Positions 34,272 to 43,769 are shown, counted from the stretch's first letter. The stretch: 64,000 nt of DNA from an uncultured Desulfobacter sp. (GCF_963666675.1 NZ_OY762929.1:2666001-2730000), one strand, 5' to 3'. Program-made: numbers and translations. The notes: a model not told the origin generated them from the letters alone.

Positions 34272-34591
34272 AGGGCCTCTTTGTTGTGGGAAGGTTTTTC
34301 ATCCGGGGATTTAAAAGGGGACATTAATCGGATATCCTTTCGGATATAATTTAAATAGACCTGGGCTTAGTTGTTTTGTTGGTCCGTTTGCTTGCCTTTA
34401 ACATATATAATCACTATTTGACGCCGCCTCAACTTTTATCGTGTTAAAATTTATATATCAGATGTTAACTATTCTTTAATAAGGCTGTATTTTAAAATGA
34501 AAATTCCAAGGTTGGGATGTATTCAAACGCCCATTTCTGCTAATATTGGGATAGAGGTTAAATCATAAACTCTATGATAAGGAGCATAAAA
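34272..34591. other. Divergent intergenic region
   Basis: 320 bases between the DHH-CBS gene (leftward) and the AOR gene (rightward), so both promoters should lie here. A GGATATCCTTTCGGATATA near-palindrome is at 34330-34348 and several TATAAT-like stretches occur near 34405-34455, but no spaced -35/-10 pair is convincing. No ORF with coding character is present. Confidence 0.4.
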
Positions 34592-36730
34592 ATGGCTCAA
34601 ATCAATCTTAAAGAGATCAAGCGTCTGTCTTATCAACCGGCAAAAGTTCATCATGGATACACCGACCATTCCCTTCACATCGACGTCGGTAAAAAAGAGA
34701 TCAATATTTCTTGTATTGAAGACAAAATTAAACAAACATTCGTCGGCGGTAAAGGATATGATCTTTGGCTCATGTGGCACGCCGTGTCTGGAACCACCCG
34801 CTGGAATGATCCTGAAAATGCCGTCTGCATTGCATCGGGACCGCTGGGCGGAACACCGGGATATCCGGGGGGCGGAAAAAGTATTGTCACGGCTATTTCC
34901 CCACTCACAGGGGCACCCATTGATTCAAACGTCGGCGGGCATTTCGGGCCGTTTAAAAAATTTGCGGGCTTTGATGTCATCCAGTTGGACGGAAAGGCCG
35001 TGCAGGATACGGTGATTCTTATCGACGGGATTGAAAATACCATTAAGCTGTTCCAGGCATACAGCCTGCCCGAAGATGCCTATGACTTGTCAGCGGCATT
35101 GACACACTATTTTGATGAAAAAAAACCGGGTAATGTATCCGTGGTGACCACGGGGCCCGGGGCGGAACACACCTGTTTCGGGTGTTTGAACTTCTCCTGG
35201 TGGGATGCCGGGCGTAAAATCGTCCGGTATAAACAGGCGGGCAGGGGGGGGATTGGGACCGTATTTGCCGATAAAAAAATAAAGGCGGTTGTGGCAAGAT
35301 GCGGCCCGGTCTCCATGAAAACCAACCACCCGGCTGATCCCCAGGGGCTTAAAACGGTTGCCAGGGGCTATACCCGAGAGATTACCACCCTCGACCCCGT
35401 GCAAAACCGGATGGCCTTGGTCGGCACAACCCATCTGGTACCCATTATGAATGATCATGATTGCTTGCCCGTGCATAATTTCAAATTTGGTTCCCATCCC
35501 CAGGGAAAGGTCATTGGCGAAGAAACCTATGAACATATTTTTGACAAGGGCTTTGACGGATGCTGGAAAGGCTGTGCCGTGGCCTGTGCCCATGGGGTCA
35601 AAGATTTTTATCCGTTGACCGGACCCTATCGGGGTAAAAAGGTTTTTGTTGACGGACCCGAATATGAGACCGTGGCGGGATGCGGGTCCAACCTGGGCAT
35701 TTTTGATGCCCACACCATTCTTGAGATGAATTTTTACTGCGATGCATACGGTCTGGATACCATCTCCGTGGGCACCGCCATTGCCTTTGCCATGGAGTGT
35801 TTTGAAAGTGGTCAGATCACCCTGGCCCACACCGGTGGCATGGATTTAAGTTTCGGTAACCGGTTCAATGCCCTGGAACTTGTTCACCAGATGGCACAAG
35901 GCAAAGGCTTTGGTGTCGTTGTGGGTAAAGGCGTCCGACAGATGAAACAGATTTTTGCCAGGGAGTATGGTGCCGATTCAGACTTTATGCAGGATATCGG
36001 GATGGAGTCCAAGGGGTTGGAATTTTCAGAATACATCACCAAGGAGAGTTTGGCCCAGCAGGGCGGGTATGGACTGGCCCTCAAAGGCCCACAGCATGAC
36101 GAAGCCTGGTTGATTTTTTTGGACATGGTTCACAATTTCATGCCCACCTTCGAAGACAAGGCCGAGGCCCTGCACTGGTTTCCCATGCTCAGAACCTGGT
36201 TTGGCCTGTGTGGTCTGTGCAAATTACCCTGGAATGATATTGTGCCTGCGGACAACAAAGAGACCCCGGAGCCTGCCAAGGTGGTGAAACACGTGGCCTG
36301 GTATGCGCAAGTTTTTTCTGCGGTGACCGGCAGACAGGTCGATTCCCAGGACCTGCTCACCATGAGTGAAGCCGTATACAATTTCCAGCGGATCTTCAAT
36401 TTGAAGATGGGATACGGCACCCGGGAGCACGATGGGGTCCCCTATCGTGCCATGGGACCTGTCACCGTGGCAGAGTACGAATCCAGGGCAGATCGTTATG
36501 ACACACAGTTGAAGGATACTTACGGCATTGACATTTCAGCCATGGATACACCTGCCAAAATGGCGGTGCTGCGCCAAAAACGCGAAGAACAATATGAGCT
36601 GCTCAAAGATGCGGTGTACAAACGCCGGGGCTGGACACCGAATGGGATACCGACCGTTGAAACGGTCAAACGCCTTGGCATTGATTTTCCCGAAGTGCTT
36701 GGGGTGCTCAAAGCCAACGGGGTTATTTAA
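34592..36730 (+). CDS. Aldehyde:ferredoxin oxidoreductase family tungstoenzyme
   Basis: A 712-residue protein of the AOR family, which binds a tungsten-bispyranopterin and one [4Fe-4S] cluster. AAGGAG lies eight bases before ATG 34592, preferred over ATG 34574. Family marks: FVGGKGYDLWLMW, ASGPLGGTPGYPGGG, GAPIDSNVGGHFGP, RGGIGTVFADKKIKAVV, and GPEYETVAGCGSNLGIFDA. Cluster ligands probably are GCWKGCAVACAHG (about 323-335), spaced CX3CX3C rather than the usual CX2CX3C, plus the Cys of FGLCGLCKLP (about 537). It probably oxidises aldehydes or reduces acids using ferredoxin, but other members act on aromatic CoA thioesters, so the substrate is open. It is monocistronic, 96 bp before the Csd4-like gene. 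Confidence 0.9.
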   Translation: MAQINLKEIKRLSYQPAKVHHGYTDHSLHIDVGKKEINISCIEDKIKQTFVGGKGYDLWLMWHAVSGTTRWNDPENAVCIASGPLGGTPGYPGGGKSIVTAISPLTGAPIDSNVGGHFGPFKKFAGFDVIQLDGKAVQDTVILIDGIENTIKLFQAYSLPEDAYDLSAALTHYFDEKKPGNVSVVTTGPGAEHTCFGCLNFSWWDAGRKIVRYKQAGRGGIGTVFADKKIKAVVARCGPVSMKTNHPADPQGLKTVARGYTREITTLDPVQNRMALVGTTHLVPIMNDHDCLPVHNFKFGSHPQGKVIGEETYEHIFDKGFDGCWKGCAVACAHGVKDFYPLTGPYRGKKVFVDGPEYETVAGCGSNLGIFDAHTILEMNFYCDAYGLDTISVGTAIAFAMECFESGQITLAHTGGMDLSFGNRFNALELVHQMAQGKGFGVVVGKGVRQMKQIFAREYGADSDFMQDIGMESKGLEFSEYITKESLAQQGGYGLALKGPQHDEAWLIFLDMVHNFMPTFEDKAEALHWFPMLRTWFGLCGLCKLPWNDIVPADNKETPEPAKVVKHVAWYAQVFSAVTGRQVDSQDLLTMSEAVYNFQRIFNLKMGYGTREHDGVPYRAMGPVTVAEYESRADRYDTQLKDTYGIDISAMDTPAKMAVLRQKREEQYELLKDAVYKRRGWTPNGIPTVETVKRLGIDFPEVLGVLKANGVI

Positions 36731-36826
36731 ATCACATCTTTACTATTTTTTTAAGGGAAGTTCATCGAGGCGTTTGCATTTTGCCTGCTATTTGATAATC
36801 TGTGCCAGGAAAAAGTAGAGTTCTGA

Positions 36827-38317
36827 ATGGATAAACTTTCTATTTTAAAAAATATGATGATATCAAAATATTTCCTTTATAAAAGATTTTTTTACCTGGT
36901 GGTCCGGCGGTTTTCGGTTCTATCGGTTTTTGGAACGGCAGCGCTGTTATGGTTTGCGGTGCCCGTCTCTGCATCCCAATCCGGCCTTGACTTCAGTGTG
37001 CACACCCTGACATCCAAGGCCCCTGGAAAAACAGCACTCATCGTGGGCGGCATCCAGGGGGATGAACCCGGCGGATTTAATGCGGCAGCCCTGATTGCCA
37101 CCCGGTACAACATACTTTCCGGCCAGGTTATTGTGGTGCCGAACCTTAATTTCGAAAGTATTATCAAACGATCCCGAGGTGTTTACGGGGACATGAACCG
37201 TAAATTTGACCAGGTAAGCCAAACAGATCCCGAGCGGCAGACCGTTGCCAAAATAAAATCAATGATCATTGACCCGGAGGTTGATTTTATTTTAAATCTG
37301 CATGACGGCTCCGGATTTTTTACGCCCACCCGTGAAAGCAATATGCGCAACCCGGACAGATGGGGGCAGAGCATTATTATTGACCAGGCAATGATGCCGG
37401 CACAATATACCGGCCTGTTTTCAGATCTTGAAACCACGGCAAGGCAGTGCGCGCAACATGTCAATGCTTACCTGATTAATCCCGATCATAGGGTGCGGGT
37501 TAAAAATACCCGGACCGCAGAAGGGGACGAGGAGATGGCAAAGACACTGACCTTTTTTGCCATGAAAAATAAGAAGCCGGCCTTCGGCGTTGAAGCCAGC
37601 AAGTCCTTTCTAACCCCGGGGCGTGTTTATTACCATCTTCGGGCCATCGAATCCTTTTTAACCAAAGCAGGCATCCATTTTGAACGTGATTTTCCTTTAA
37701 CTCAAAAAGAGATCGAAAAGGCCATTGATAAGGATATTGCCCTGACCCTCAATGAGTGCAGAATCCTTCTCTATGCAGAAAATATACGCAATCGCATCAA
37801 CTATCTGCCCATGAAAAAAGACGGTGAACTTCAGTTTCTGGTGAATAACCCGTTACTTGCCGTGGTGCACAATAAATCTGATTTCAGTTTGTACCACGGC
37901 AATCGCTGTCTTTCCCATCTCAGCCCCCAGTATTTTGAATATGATCTTGGCATCGACAGCATTGAGATGGAAGTTGACGGCCGGAAAAAACAGGTCCCCT
38001 TTGGGTCTAAAATTGTGGTTAAAGAGCAGTTTATGGTGCACCCCATCCCTGATCACCGGGTTAATATTATTGGGTTCACAACCCAGGGGGAAAAGGATGA
38101 AGCAGGGCTTTTGGTTACCCGGAAAGATTGTATGCAGCGTTTTTCAATTGATCAGGACGGCCGCATTTTCAGAATTGAAGTATACAGGCAGGGCAAATTC
38201 AACGGGATGGTTCTGGCGGACTTTCGGTTCCAAGATAATACGGGCAAACAGGATAAAACCGATCAGGTCGCCCAGGCCACCGGCATCATCCAGGATAAAA
38301 AAAATTTGATCAGATAA
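36827..38317 (+). CDS. Csd4-like M99-family peptidoglycan carboxypeptidase, exported
   Basis: A 496-residue exported zinc peptidase. A long positively charged N-region precedes the hydrophobic segment FSVLSVFGTAALLWFAVPVSA (about 28-48). The catalytic part has VGGIQGDEPGGFNAAAL and NLNFESIIKRSRGVYGDMNR, then FILNLHDGSGFFTP, as in Helicobacter Csd4, the DL-carboxypeptidase that trims muropeptide tripeptides and sets helical shape. Zinc ligands are expected within GDE and NLHDGS. The active-site Glu should lie in FGVEASKS. C-terminal Ig-like regions follow, as in Csd4. A role in curved-cell morphology is inferred. The ribosome site is weak, and internal ATGs at 36854 and 36857 are possible starts. 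Confidence 0.85.
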   Translation: MDKLSILKNMMISKYFLYKRFFYLVVRRFSVLSVFGTAALLWFAVPVSASQSGLDFSVHTLTSKAPGKTALIVGGIQGDEPGGFNAAALIATRYNILSGQVIVVPNLNFESIIKRSRGVYGDMNRKFDQVSQTDPERQTVAKIKSMIIDPEVDFILNLHDGSGFFTPTRESNMRNPDRWGQSIIIDQAMMPAQYTGLFSDLETTARQCAQHVNAYLINPDHRVRVKNTRTAEGDEEMAKTLTFFAMKNKKPAFGVEASKSFLTPGRVYYHLRAIESFLTKAGIHFERDFPLTQKEIEKAIDKDIALTLNECRILLYAENIRNRINYLPMKKDGELQFLVNNPLLAVVHNKSDFSLYHGNRCLSHLSPQYFEYDLGIDSIEMEVDGRKKQVPFGSKIVVKEQFMVHPIPDHRVNIIGFTTQGEKDEAGLLVTRKDCMQRFSIDQDGRIFRIEVYRQGKFNGMVLADFRFQDNTGKQDKTDQVAQATGIIQDKKNLIR

Positions 38318-38368
38318 ACGCCCCTTTTTTATTGGGTGGTAATGATATAACTTATTGAAGCTTTCTTA

Positions 38369-38432
38369 TAACGGCCATGGGCCGACCTGGCATATCGTCT
38401 GCCAGGCTTCGGCCCACAACGAAAATCGAAAG
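38369..38432 (+). repeat. Dispersed palindromic repeat, copy 2
   Basis: TAACGGCCATGGGCCGACCT, a loop, then CCAGGCTTCGGCCCACAACG and a TCGAAAG end. GGGCCG..CCTGG pairs with CCAGG..CGGCCC. It forms a tandem of about 91-bp units with copy 3: each unit begins CTTATTGA and contains CTTTC(T/A)TATA before the core. It lies between the Csd4-like stop and the TPR gene. Confidence 0.8.
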
Positions 38433-38461
38433 AACTCAATAGCTTATTGAGCTCTTTCATA

Positions 38462-38527
38462 TAAACGGCCATGGACCGACCTGACATATCAACTGCCAGG
38501 CCTAAGCCCGCAACGAAATTATGAAAG
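38462..38527 (+). repeat. Dispersed palindromic repeat, copy 3
   Basis: TAAACGGCCATGGACCGACC, then TGACATATCAACTGCCAGGC and CTAAGCCCGCAACGAAA. It differs from copy 2 by scattered substitutions, some of which weaken the stem (GGACCGACCTGA). The next unit start, CTTATGGAAACTTTCATATA at 38538, appears without a core, so the array may once have been longer. Confidence 0.8.
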
Positions 38528-38583
38528 TAATCCAGTAACTTATGGAAACTTTCATATAAAAACTATTTTTTAAAGCAGGAAAA

Positions 38584-39249
38584 ATGAACCAGGATACCCC
38601 AAAAGAAAAAATGATTACCCGGCAGGCCTTTTATATTTCCCTTTTGATTGCCCTGACACTGGGCTTTTTGATAGGCACCGCATATACATCTTTTAAACTG
38701 GCGGATTCAATGCAACCGGGCATGAGACAGATGCCTCCCGGCATGATGGGCAAGGCACCCAAAGGCATGCCGGCCCCTGAAAAGAAAGCCGACGGCGACC
38801 GGAAACCCGATATTTCAGCCATGGCAGCCCCACATATCAAGGAGTTGCAGGCGGTTTTGAAAGACACCCCTGACAATGCCCAGGCTTGGGTTAAACTGGG
38901 CAATGCGTTTTTTGATCTGGATCGTTTTGAAGATGCCATCGATGCCTATGAAAAATCATTGTCCCTTGAACCGAATCATCCACATGTCCTTACGGACCTT
39001 GGGGTGATGTATCGTCGGAACAATGAACCGGAAAAAGCGTTGGACGCATTCAGCAGGGCCGTCGCTGTTCAGCCTGATTTTGAGATTGCCTGGTTCAATA
39101 AGGGCGTTGTTTATATGCACGACCTCAACGATATCCCCAAAGCCATCGAAGCCTGGCAAGAACTGGTAAAGGTCAATCCGATGGCCCGGACATCCGGGGG
39201 AAAACTTATTTCCGAACTGATTGAAACCCTGAAAAAGCAAGCCGAGTAG
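38584..39249 (+). CDS. Membrane-anchored TPR protein
   Basis: A 221-residue protein with a cytoplasmic N-tail, one membrane helix (FYISLLIALTLGFLIGTAYT, 17-36), a Met/Pro-rich linker (MRQMPPGMMGKAPKGMPAPE) and tetratricopeptide repeats from about 85 (AWVKLGNAFFDLDRFEDAID; HPHVLTDLGVMYRRNNEPEK; IAWFNKGVVYMHDLNDIPKA). It resembles NrfG/CcmH-like TPR modules that hold protein complexes, but no cytochrome-maturation genes are near. AGGA precedes ATG 38584. Its stop abuts the GTG start of the YgjP-like gene, so the two are translationally coupled. Confidence 0.85.
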   Translation: MNQDTPKEKMITRQAFYISLLIALTLGFLIGTAYTSFKLADSMQPGMRQMPPGMMGKAPKGMPAPEKKADGDRKPDISAMAAPHIKELQAVLKDTPDNAQAWVKLGNAFFDLDRFEDAIDAYEKSLSLEPNHPHVLTDLGVMYRRNNEPEKALDAFSRAVAVQPDFEIAWFNKGVVYMHDLNDIPKAIEAWQELVKVNPMARTSGGKLISELIETLKKQAE

Positions 39250-39986
39250 TGCATGGCTTAGACCGGGTTCTTCCCGCTGCACCCAGGGGGTGGAAATATG
39301 AAGTCATATATAAACCCATCCGCCATATCTATTTCAGGATATACCCGGATAAAAAGATTGTTCGGATTTCCGCGCCCGCCCAAGTCTCCCCCAAGACCTT
39401 GGTCCAGGCAATTCAGGCAAAATCCGCCTGGTTAAAGGAGAAGATGAGGTCCCCGGGCAATGTGGCCGTACCTTTGACGCCGGAACCTGCAATAAGAGAC
39501 AGCCGCTCATGCATGCTATGGGGCAAATCACTGGCGGTGGTGCGTGAGAACGACACTGTCCGGCCCGTGATCTGTTTGACAACAGACTCCGAAATCACCG
39601 TCCGGGTGCCTTCCGGTTTTGGGGCAAAAAAAGAAGCAAATCTATGGAATCAATGGCTGCGTTCGCTTTTAAAGGAACGTATTCAAATGTTGCTTGAAAA
39701 ATGGCAGCCGGCCATGGGCATTGCGCCGGCTGAATGTCGACTAAAAAAAATGAAGACCCGTTGGGGGTCTTGCAACACGAGAGCCAAACGCATATGGCTC
39801 AATGCATCTCTTGTGCACCTGGATCCTGCTCTGTTGGAATATGTGCTGGTCCATGAACTTGTTCACCTGCTGGAACCTGGTCACACGCGGCGGTTTTATG
39901 GGATTGTGGAAAAATACCTGCCGGACTGGCAGGATAGGGAATCACGCCTGAATCAAATAGCGTTGAATCAATTGGTTTCTAACTGA
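39249..39986 (+). CDS. YgjP/WSS1-like metal-dependent peptidase (DUF45)
   Basis: A 245-residue protein of the M48-related DUF45 family. The zinc site is HELVHLLEPGH near 206-216 (HExxH), preceded by the family block LKKMKTRWGSCNTRAKRIWL. I use GTG 39249, which shares its first base with the TPR stop; no other in-frame start with a ribosome site is seen. Members are single-domain soluble metalloproteins of unclear substrate. It converges with the HDOD gene, and the two coding ends overlap by eight bases (39979-39986). Confidence 0.85.
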   Translation: MHGLDRVLPAAPRGWKYEVIYKPIRHIYFRIYPDKKIVRISAPAQVSPKTLVQAIQAKSAWLKEKMRSPGNVAVPLTPEPAIRDSRSCMLWGKSLAVVRENDTVRPVICLTTDSEITVRVPSGFGAKKEANLWNQWLRSLLKERIQMLLEKWQPAMGIAPAECRLKKMKTRWGSCNTRAKRIWLNASLVHLDPALLEYVLVHELVHLLEPGHTRRFYGIVEKYLPDWQDRESRLNQIALNQLVSN

Positions 39987-42387
39987 ATATATAAAATCCT
40001 AAATTTTTTGCATAGGGTGGGGGATTGTAGAATTCTCCGTAAATGTAGTTTCCCTGGATCTGTCTGACCACGGCCCTGCGTTTAATCAATGACCGTTTAA
40101 TATCATCCAGGTTAAATTCAACATCCAGAAAATCATTGACATGGATCCTGTGGGATTTGGATATTCGAAATCCAATGGCGGATAACGACACCTGTTCCAC
40201 ACGGATTTTCCCAAATTCTCCGGTTTTAAGGCGTTTGAACTGTCCCTGCAGGAATACTGATTTTCCAAAATTTTCAATATTCTCTTTTGGGATGGGTTCC
40301 GAGGGGCTTTTTTCACCGTCCTGGGTGCTTTCAAGGGCAATTTCTTTTTCCACCAGCCCCTGGATGTTTTCCGGCATGTCCGCCACTTCACTGTCCTGGT
40401 CCGGTTGCCGGGTCTTGGCCAAAGCCTGGGCCACAAGCGTTTTAAGCTGCCCTGCATCTTCACCTGCCATGGTGTGGGTCTGGATGGTAATCGCTGAAAA
40501 AATTTGTTTGTAATCCCCGGGCACCTTGGTTAATACTTTTTTTATTCTCTCCTGGGCCTTTTGGGCACCATCGGAATAGGTCAAAGGCAAAAGCGCAATA
40601 AAGCTGTTGTCGGCATACCTGAAAATCAAATCTTCCCTGCGTTTGGTTTTATTCAAAATGGCGGCAAGATCCTTGACCACTTTGTCACATCGTTCTTGAC
40701 CGAGGGTTTCATGCTGCCTGGAAAGACCGTCAATCACCAGAATAAGTATGGAAAAAACCCGGCCGAACCGGGCCTGAAAATCATCGGTCCCGGTAACGAT
40801 ACGTTCAAAGCTGTATCTGTTTCTAAGTCCGGTCAGGCTGTCCCGGGTTGCCAGATTTGTCAATGCCTGGTGGTAGTATGACCGTTCAATGGCAATGCCC
40901 GCATATTCGGCAATGGCGGACAGCAGGTCAAGGTCTTGCTCGCTGAATGCCTCTTCATTGATTCGGTTGACCAATTCAATGACACCGAAAATTTTGTTGT
41001 CGGCTTTTAATGGAGCGGCAATAATAGAGAGGGTTTTGAACTGTGTGTATTTGTCCACCCGGCTGCTGAACCGTTTGTCGGACGTTACATCATCCACCAC
41101 CAACGGCTTGCCGGTTTTCATGACATGCCCTGCAATACCTTCTCCTTTGGGCAGCCTCACCCCTTGCAAACGCTTGCTGTTGGTGCCGACCACCACGGAA
41201 AAAACAAGATCTCCGGTTTTGGTATCCTTGAGAAGGATAGACCAGTGGCAGGGTTGAAAAATACAGCCCACCCGGTACAAAACGATATCAAGGACTTCCT
41301 TGACGGTTTTGGCTTTGGACAGGGATTTGCCCATCTCAAATCCAATGTCTGCGGGCAAAGACGCGTCCCGGCTTAGGGCGGTATCCGTTGTGCTGTCTGT
41401 GGGGTCTCCCTGGTAGTAATATTTTGTATTGGCCCGGGACAGCTTGATATTTGCCCAGAGCAGGTTTTCTTTGAGTTGATCTATGGTTGGAAATACAAAC
41501 TGGTAAAAGGCGGAGATCTCTTCAATCTCTTTGTTCATTTCAAGGATGCAATTGATGATATCCACTTTTTCCGGATTGATGCAGGCTTCCACCTCGGGGG
41601 GAAGGATGGGCGGTCGAATGAAATCAAATGATCCCATCCCCTGGGTCCAGCACAAAAAATCGGCCATACAGACAATGGCGATCAATTGTTTTTCATCATG
41701 GGTCAGGCCGTGATCTTCAAATGACTGGTGGTGGTATTTTACGGCAAGCACCAGATTTTCAGGCAGCTGCCACCGGGTGCAGAAAAAAGCTCCGATATCA
41801 TCATGGCCCAGGCCCAGTTCGGACCGTTCCTTTTCAATGACAAGATCGGTGGATTCCGACAGATTCCTGATAAATTCGCCATAGTTTCGATGGCCCTGCA
41901 GATCTAAAAAAATCTTACCCACGTCATGAAGCAAACCGGCTGTATAGGCTTCTTCCGGGTTCGGGTATTCAATTTTTTGGGCGATCTTCATGCTCAGCAC
42001 CGCCACCGCAAGGCTGTGGCGCCAGAACATCAGCCGGTTAAATTCTTTTGTCTGGCCGTTTTTAAATATTTTTTCGAAAATGGCCATGCCCAGGGCCAGC
42101 TTTTTGATTTCATCCAGGCCAAGGATAACAACGGCGTCTGACAGGGTCGTTACTTTTCTGGTTAATCCGTAAAATGCCGAATTGACAAGTTCCAGCACCC
42201 GGATGGAAATACCGGGATCCGTCTCCACGATTTTTGCCACCTCTTCTAAGGATGCTGTATCATCCCTTGATACGTCAAGCAGTTTGGCCGCGACCTGGGG
42301 AAAACTCGGCAGGGTATCCCGGTCAAGGGTTAAAACGGCTTGGATATCCGATTGGGATGGAAGATTTAGCTTATCAGTCATTTGCAT
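39979..42387 (-). CDS. HDOD - GAF - degenerate GGDEF - PilZ-like signalling protein
   Basis: An 802-residue multidomain regulator. HDOD lies at about 25-225 (RDTLPSFPQVAAKLLDVS, LLHDVGK 153-159), GAF at about 345-505 (GEGIAGHVMKTGKPLVVDDV), a GGDEF-type domain at 510-660 (LATRDSLTGLRNRYSFERI) and a PilZ-like tail at 705-800. The GGDEF signature is replaced by YADNSF (591-596), so it cannot make c-di-GMP. The PilZ-like end keeps VSLSAIGFRIS but lacks a clear RxxxR, so c-di-GMP binding is doubtful. Such proteins act as scaffolds or sensors in motility and biofilm control. The next gene upstream is a TPR protein 118 bp away on the same strand. Confidence 0.87.
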   Translation of the reverse strand: MQMTDKLNLPSQSDIQAVLTLDRDTLPSFPQVAAKLLDVSRDDTASLEEVAKIVETDPGISIRVLELVNSAFYGLTRKVTTLSDAVVILGLDEIKKLALGMAIFEKIFKNGQTKEFNRLMFWRHSLAVAVLSMKIAQKIEYPNPEEAYTAGLLHDVGKIFLDLQGHRNYGEFIRNLSESTDLVIEKERSELGLGHDDIGAFFCTRWQLPENLVLAVKYHHQSFEDHGLTHDEKQLIAIVCMADFLCWTQGMGSFDFIRPPILPPEVEACINPEKVDIINCILEMNKEIEEISAFYQFVFPTIDQLKENLLWANIKLSRANTKYYYQGDPTDSTTDTALSRDASLPADIGFEMGKSLSKAKTVKEVLDIVLYRVGCIFQPCHWSILLKDTKTGDLVFSVVVGTNSKRLQGVRLPKGEGIAGHVMKTGKPLVVDDVTSDKRFSSRVDKYTQFKTLSIIAAPLKADNKIFGVIELVNRINEEAFSEQDLDLLSAIAEYAGIAIERSYYHQALTNLATRDSLTGLRNRYSFERIVTGTDDFQARFGRVFSILILVIDGLSRQHETLGQERCDKVVKDLAAILNKTKRREDLIFRYADNSFIALLPLTYSDGAQKAQERIKKVLTKVPGDYKQIFSAITIQTHTMAGEDAGQLKTLVAQALAKTRQPDQDSEVADMPENIQGLVEKEIALESTQDGEKSPSEPIPKENIENFGKSVFLQGQFKRLKTGEFGKIRVEQVSLSAIGFRISKSHRIHVNDFLDVEFNLDDIKRSLIKRRAVVRQIQGNYIYGEFYNPPPYAKNLGFYIFS

Positions 42388-42505
42388 GGCACCATTTTAT
42401 GTAACACCTGACTTTTTGCGGTTTCAGAAAATTTCGCCGGAAAATTTAACTCGGGCGGTAAGACCCAATGCGCCACTTGGCTTGTCCTATATCCAATTGC
42501 CTGGC

Positions 42506-43561
42506 TCAGGGCTGTATGTAATTATCAATTTCCGGGTACCGTGCCCTAAAAATCTTAAATTCATTGATTGTCCGTTCATCTGACGTATCAAGGGCAAATA
42601 ACCGGCTTAAAATATCTGCCGCATCAGATATTTTATTGTTTTTTTCGCCGGGTTCGGTTTCGATGAGGCGCAACCGGCCGAGCAGGGCAAATTTATCTTC
42701 GGACACAGACAATACCTCATCATAAAAAGTCCTTGCCAAATCGTATTGTTGCATCTGCAGGCAGGCATCGGCGATGCGGGTTTTAGCAATGGCTGGATTC
42801 ATTCCGGAAACCATGGCTTTTTCCCACAGCTTTTTCGCTTTTTGGTATTCCTTATTTCCCCGGGCGCAATCAGCTAATCCGTCCATTGCATAGACATTCC
42901 TGGGGTCAATCTCCAGAATCTGTTCGAACAGCGTCTTTGCGTTGGAAAAATCGTCTTGCCTGCGGTAAAAATTGGCCAGCGCACCAATGGCTCTGGGATT
43001 TCTGGGTTGTTTTGAGACTAGTTTTTCAAGAAGAGGGCCGGCCAGATCAAATGCCCTGAGGCGAACATAAAGATTGCCAAGCCCCGAGAGCGCAAAGGGA
43101 TCATCGGGATTCAAATCAATGGATTTTTCATATATCTGTCTGGCGGCCGGGAAGTTCCCTTTTTTGGTTAAGGCATCAGCAAGCCGGGTCATCACCAGAT
43201 AGTTTTCCGGATATGCATCAAGGGCCTCACTCCAGATCTCTATGGCGCCCGCCAGGTCATTGGTTCCCCTGTATGCATCGCCAAGACCGGACATGGCAAA
43301 GGGATTCAGCGGATCAGCCTCAAGGCACATTTGATAATATTTTGCGGCAGTCTTGAATTTTTTTTGCATACGCTTGGCATCACCTAGTGCAACCAGTACA
43401 TAGGGGTTTTTAGGTGATACGTCCAGGGCGGAGAGCAGTAAAGGCTCAGCTTGATCGGGCTTTCGGGAACGAATGAGTGCCCTGGCCTTTTTGCAAAGGT
43501 TTAATGCGTTGATTGAATTGGTCTGATTGTCTTGTTTTTTTTCTTTAACACTTTTCTGCAT
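42506..43561 (-). CDS. Cytoplasmic TPR-repeat protein
   Basis: A 351-residue protein built almost wholly of tetratricopeptide repeats of 34 residues (PYVLVALGDAKRMQKKFKTA; PFAMSGLGDAYRGTNDLAGA; PFALSGLGNLYVRLRAFDLA; VYAMDGLADCARGNKEYQKA). No signal peptide or membrane segment is seen; the N-terminus is Lys-rich (MQKSVKEKKQ). No catalytic domain is present. Same strand as the HDOD gene 118 bp downstream, so it may scaffold the same pathway. The precise partner is unknown. Confidence 0.85.
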   Translation of the reverse strand: MQKSVKEKKQDNQTNSINALNLCKKARALIRSRKPDQAEPLLLSALDVSPKNPYVLVALGDAKRMQKKFKTAAKYYQMCLEADPLNPFAMSGLGDAYRGTNDLAGAIEIWSEALDAYPENYLVMTRLADALTKKGNFPAARQIYEKSIDLNPDDPFALSGLGNLYVRLRAFDLAGPLLEKLVSKQPRNPRAIGALANFYRRQDDFSNAKTLFEQILEIDPRNVYAMDGLADCARGNKEYQKAKKLWEKAMVSGMNPAIAKTRIADACLQMQQYDLARTFYDEVLSVSEDKFALLGRLRLIETEPGEKNNKISDAADILSRLFALDTSDERTINEFKIFRARYPEIDNYIQP

Positions 43562-43769
43562 TAGCTATATGCCTAATCACGTATTCGTATACGTTTCAGT
43601 TATGGTGCTTGGTTTTGCGAATTTGATTATCTAGTATCTAATCGTGTGAGTGAATTTTTGTCAATGAGAAAAATTAAAAATCGGCATCATTGAAATATAT
43701 AATCTGTTTATGGGCGCATGACGGTGAAAATATATTGGCCCGGTTTTAAAAATTTGATAAAGGTTTTAT

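Noticed and set aside
35090..35830. 246-codon minus-strand frame
   Set aside because: Antisense to the well-conserved AOR gene; no family features or ribosome site.
38369..38527. CRISPR mini-array
   Set aside because: The two units are diverged palindromes with conserved internal ends, not identical repeats around unique spacers; no cas genes are present.
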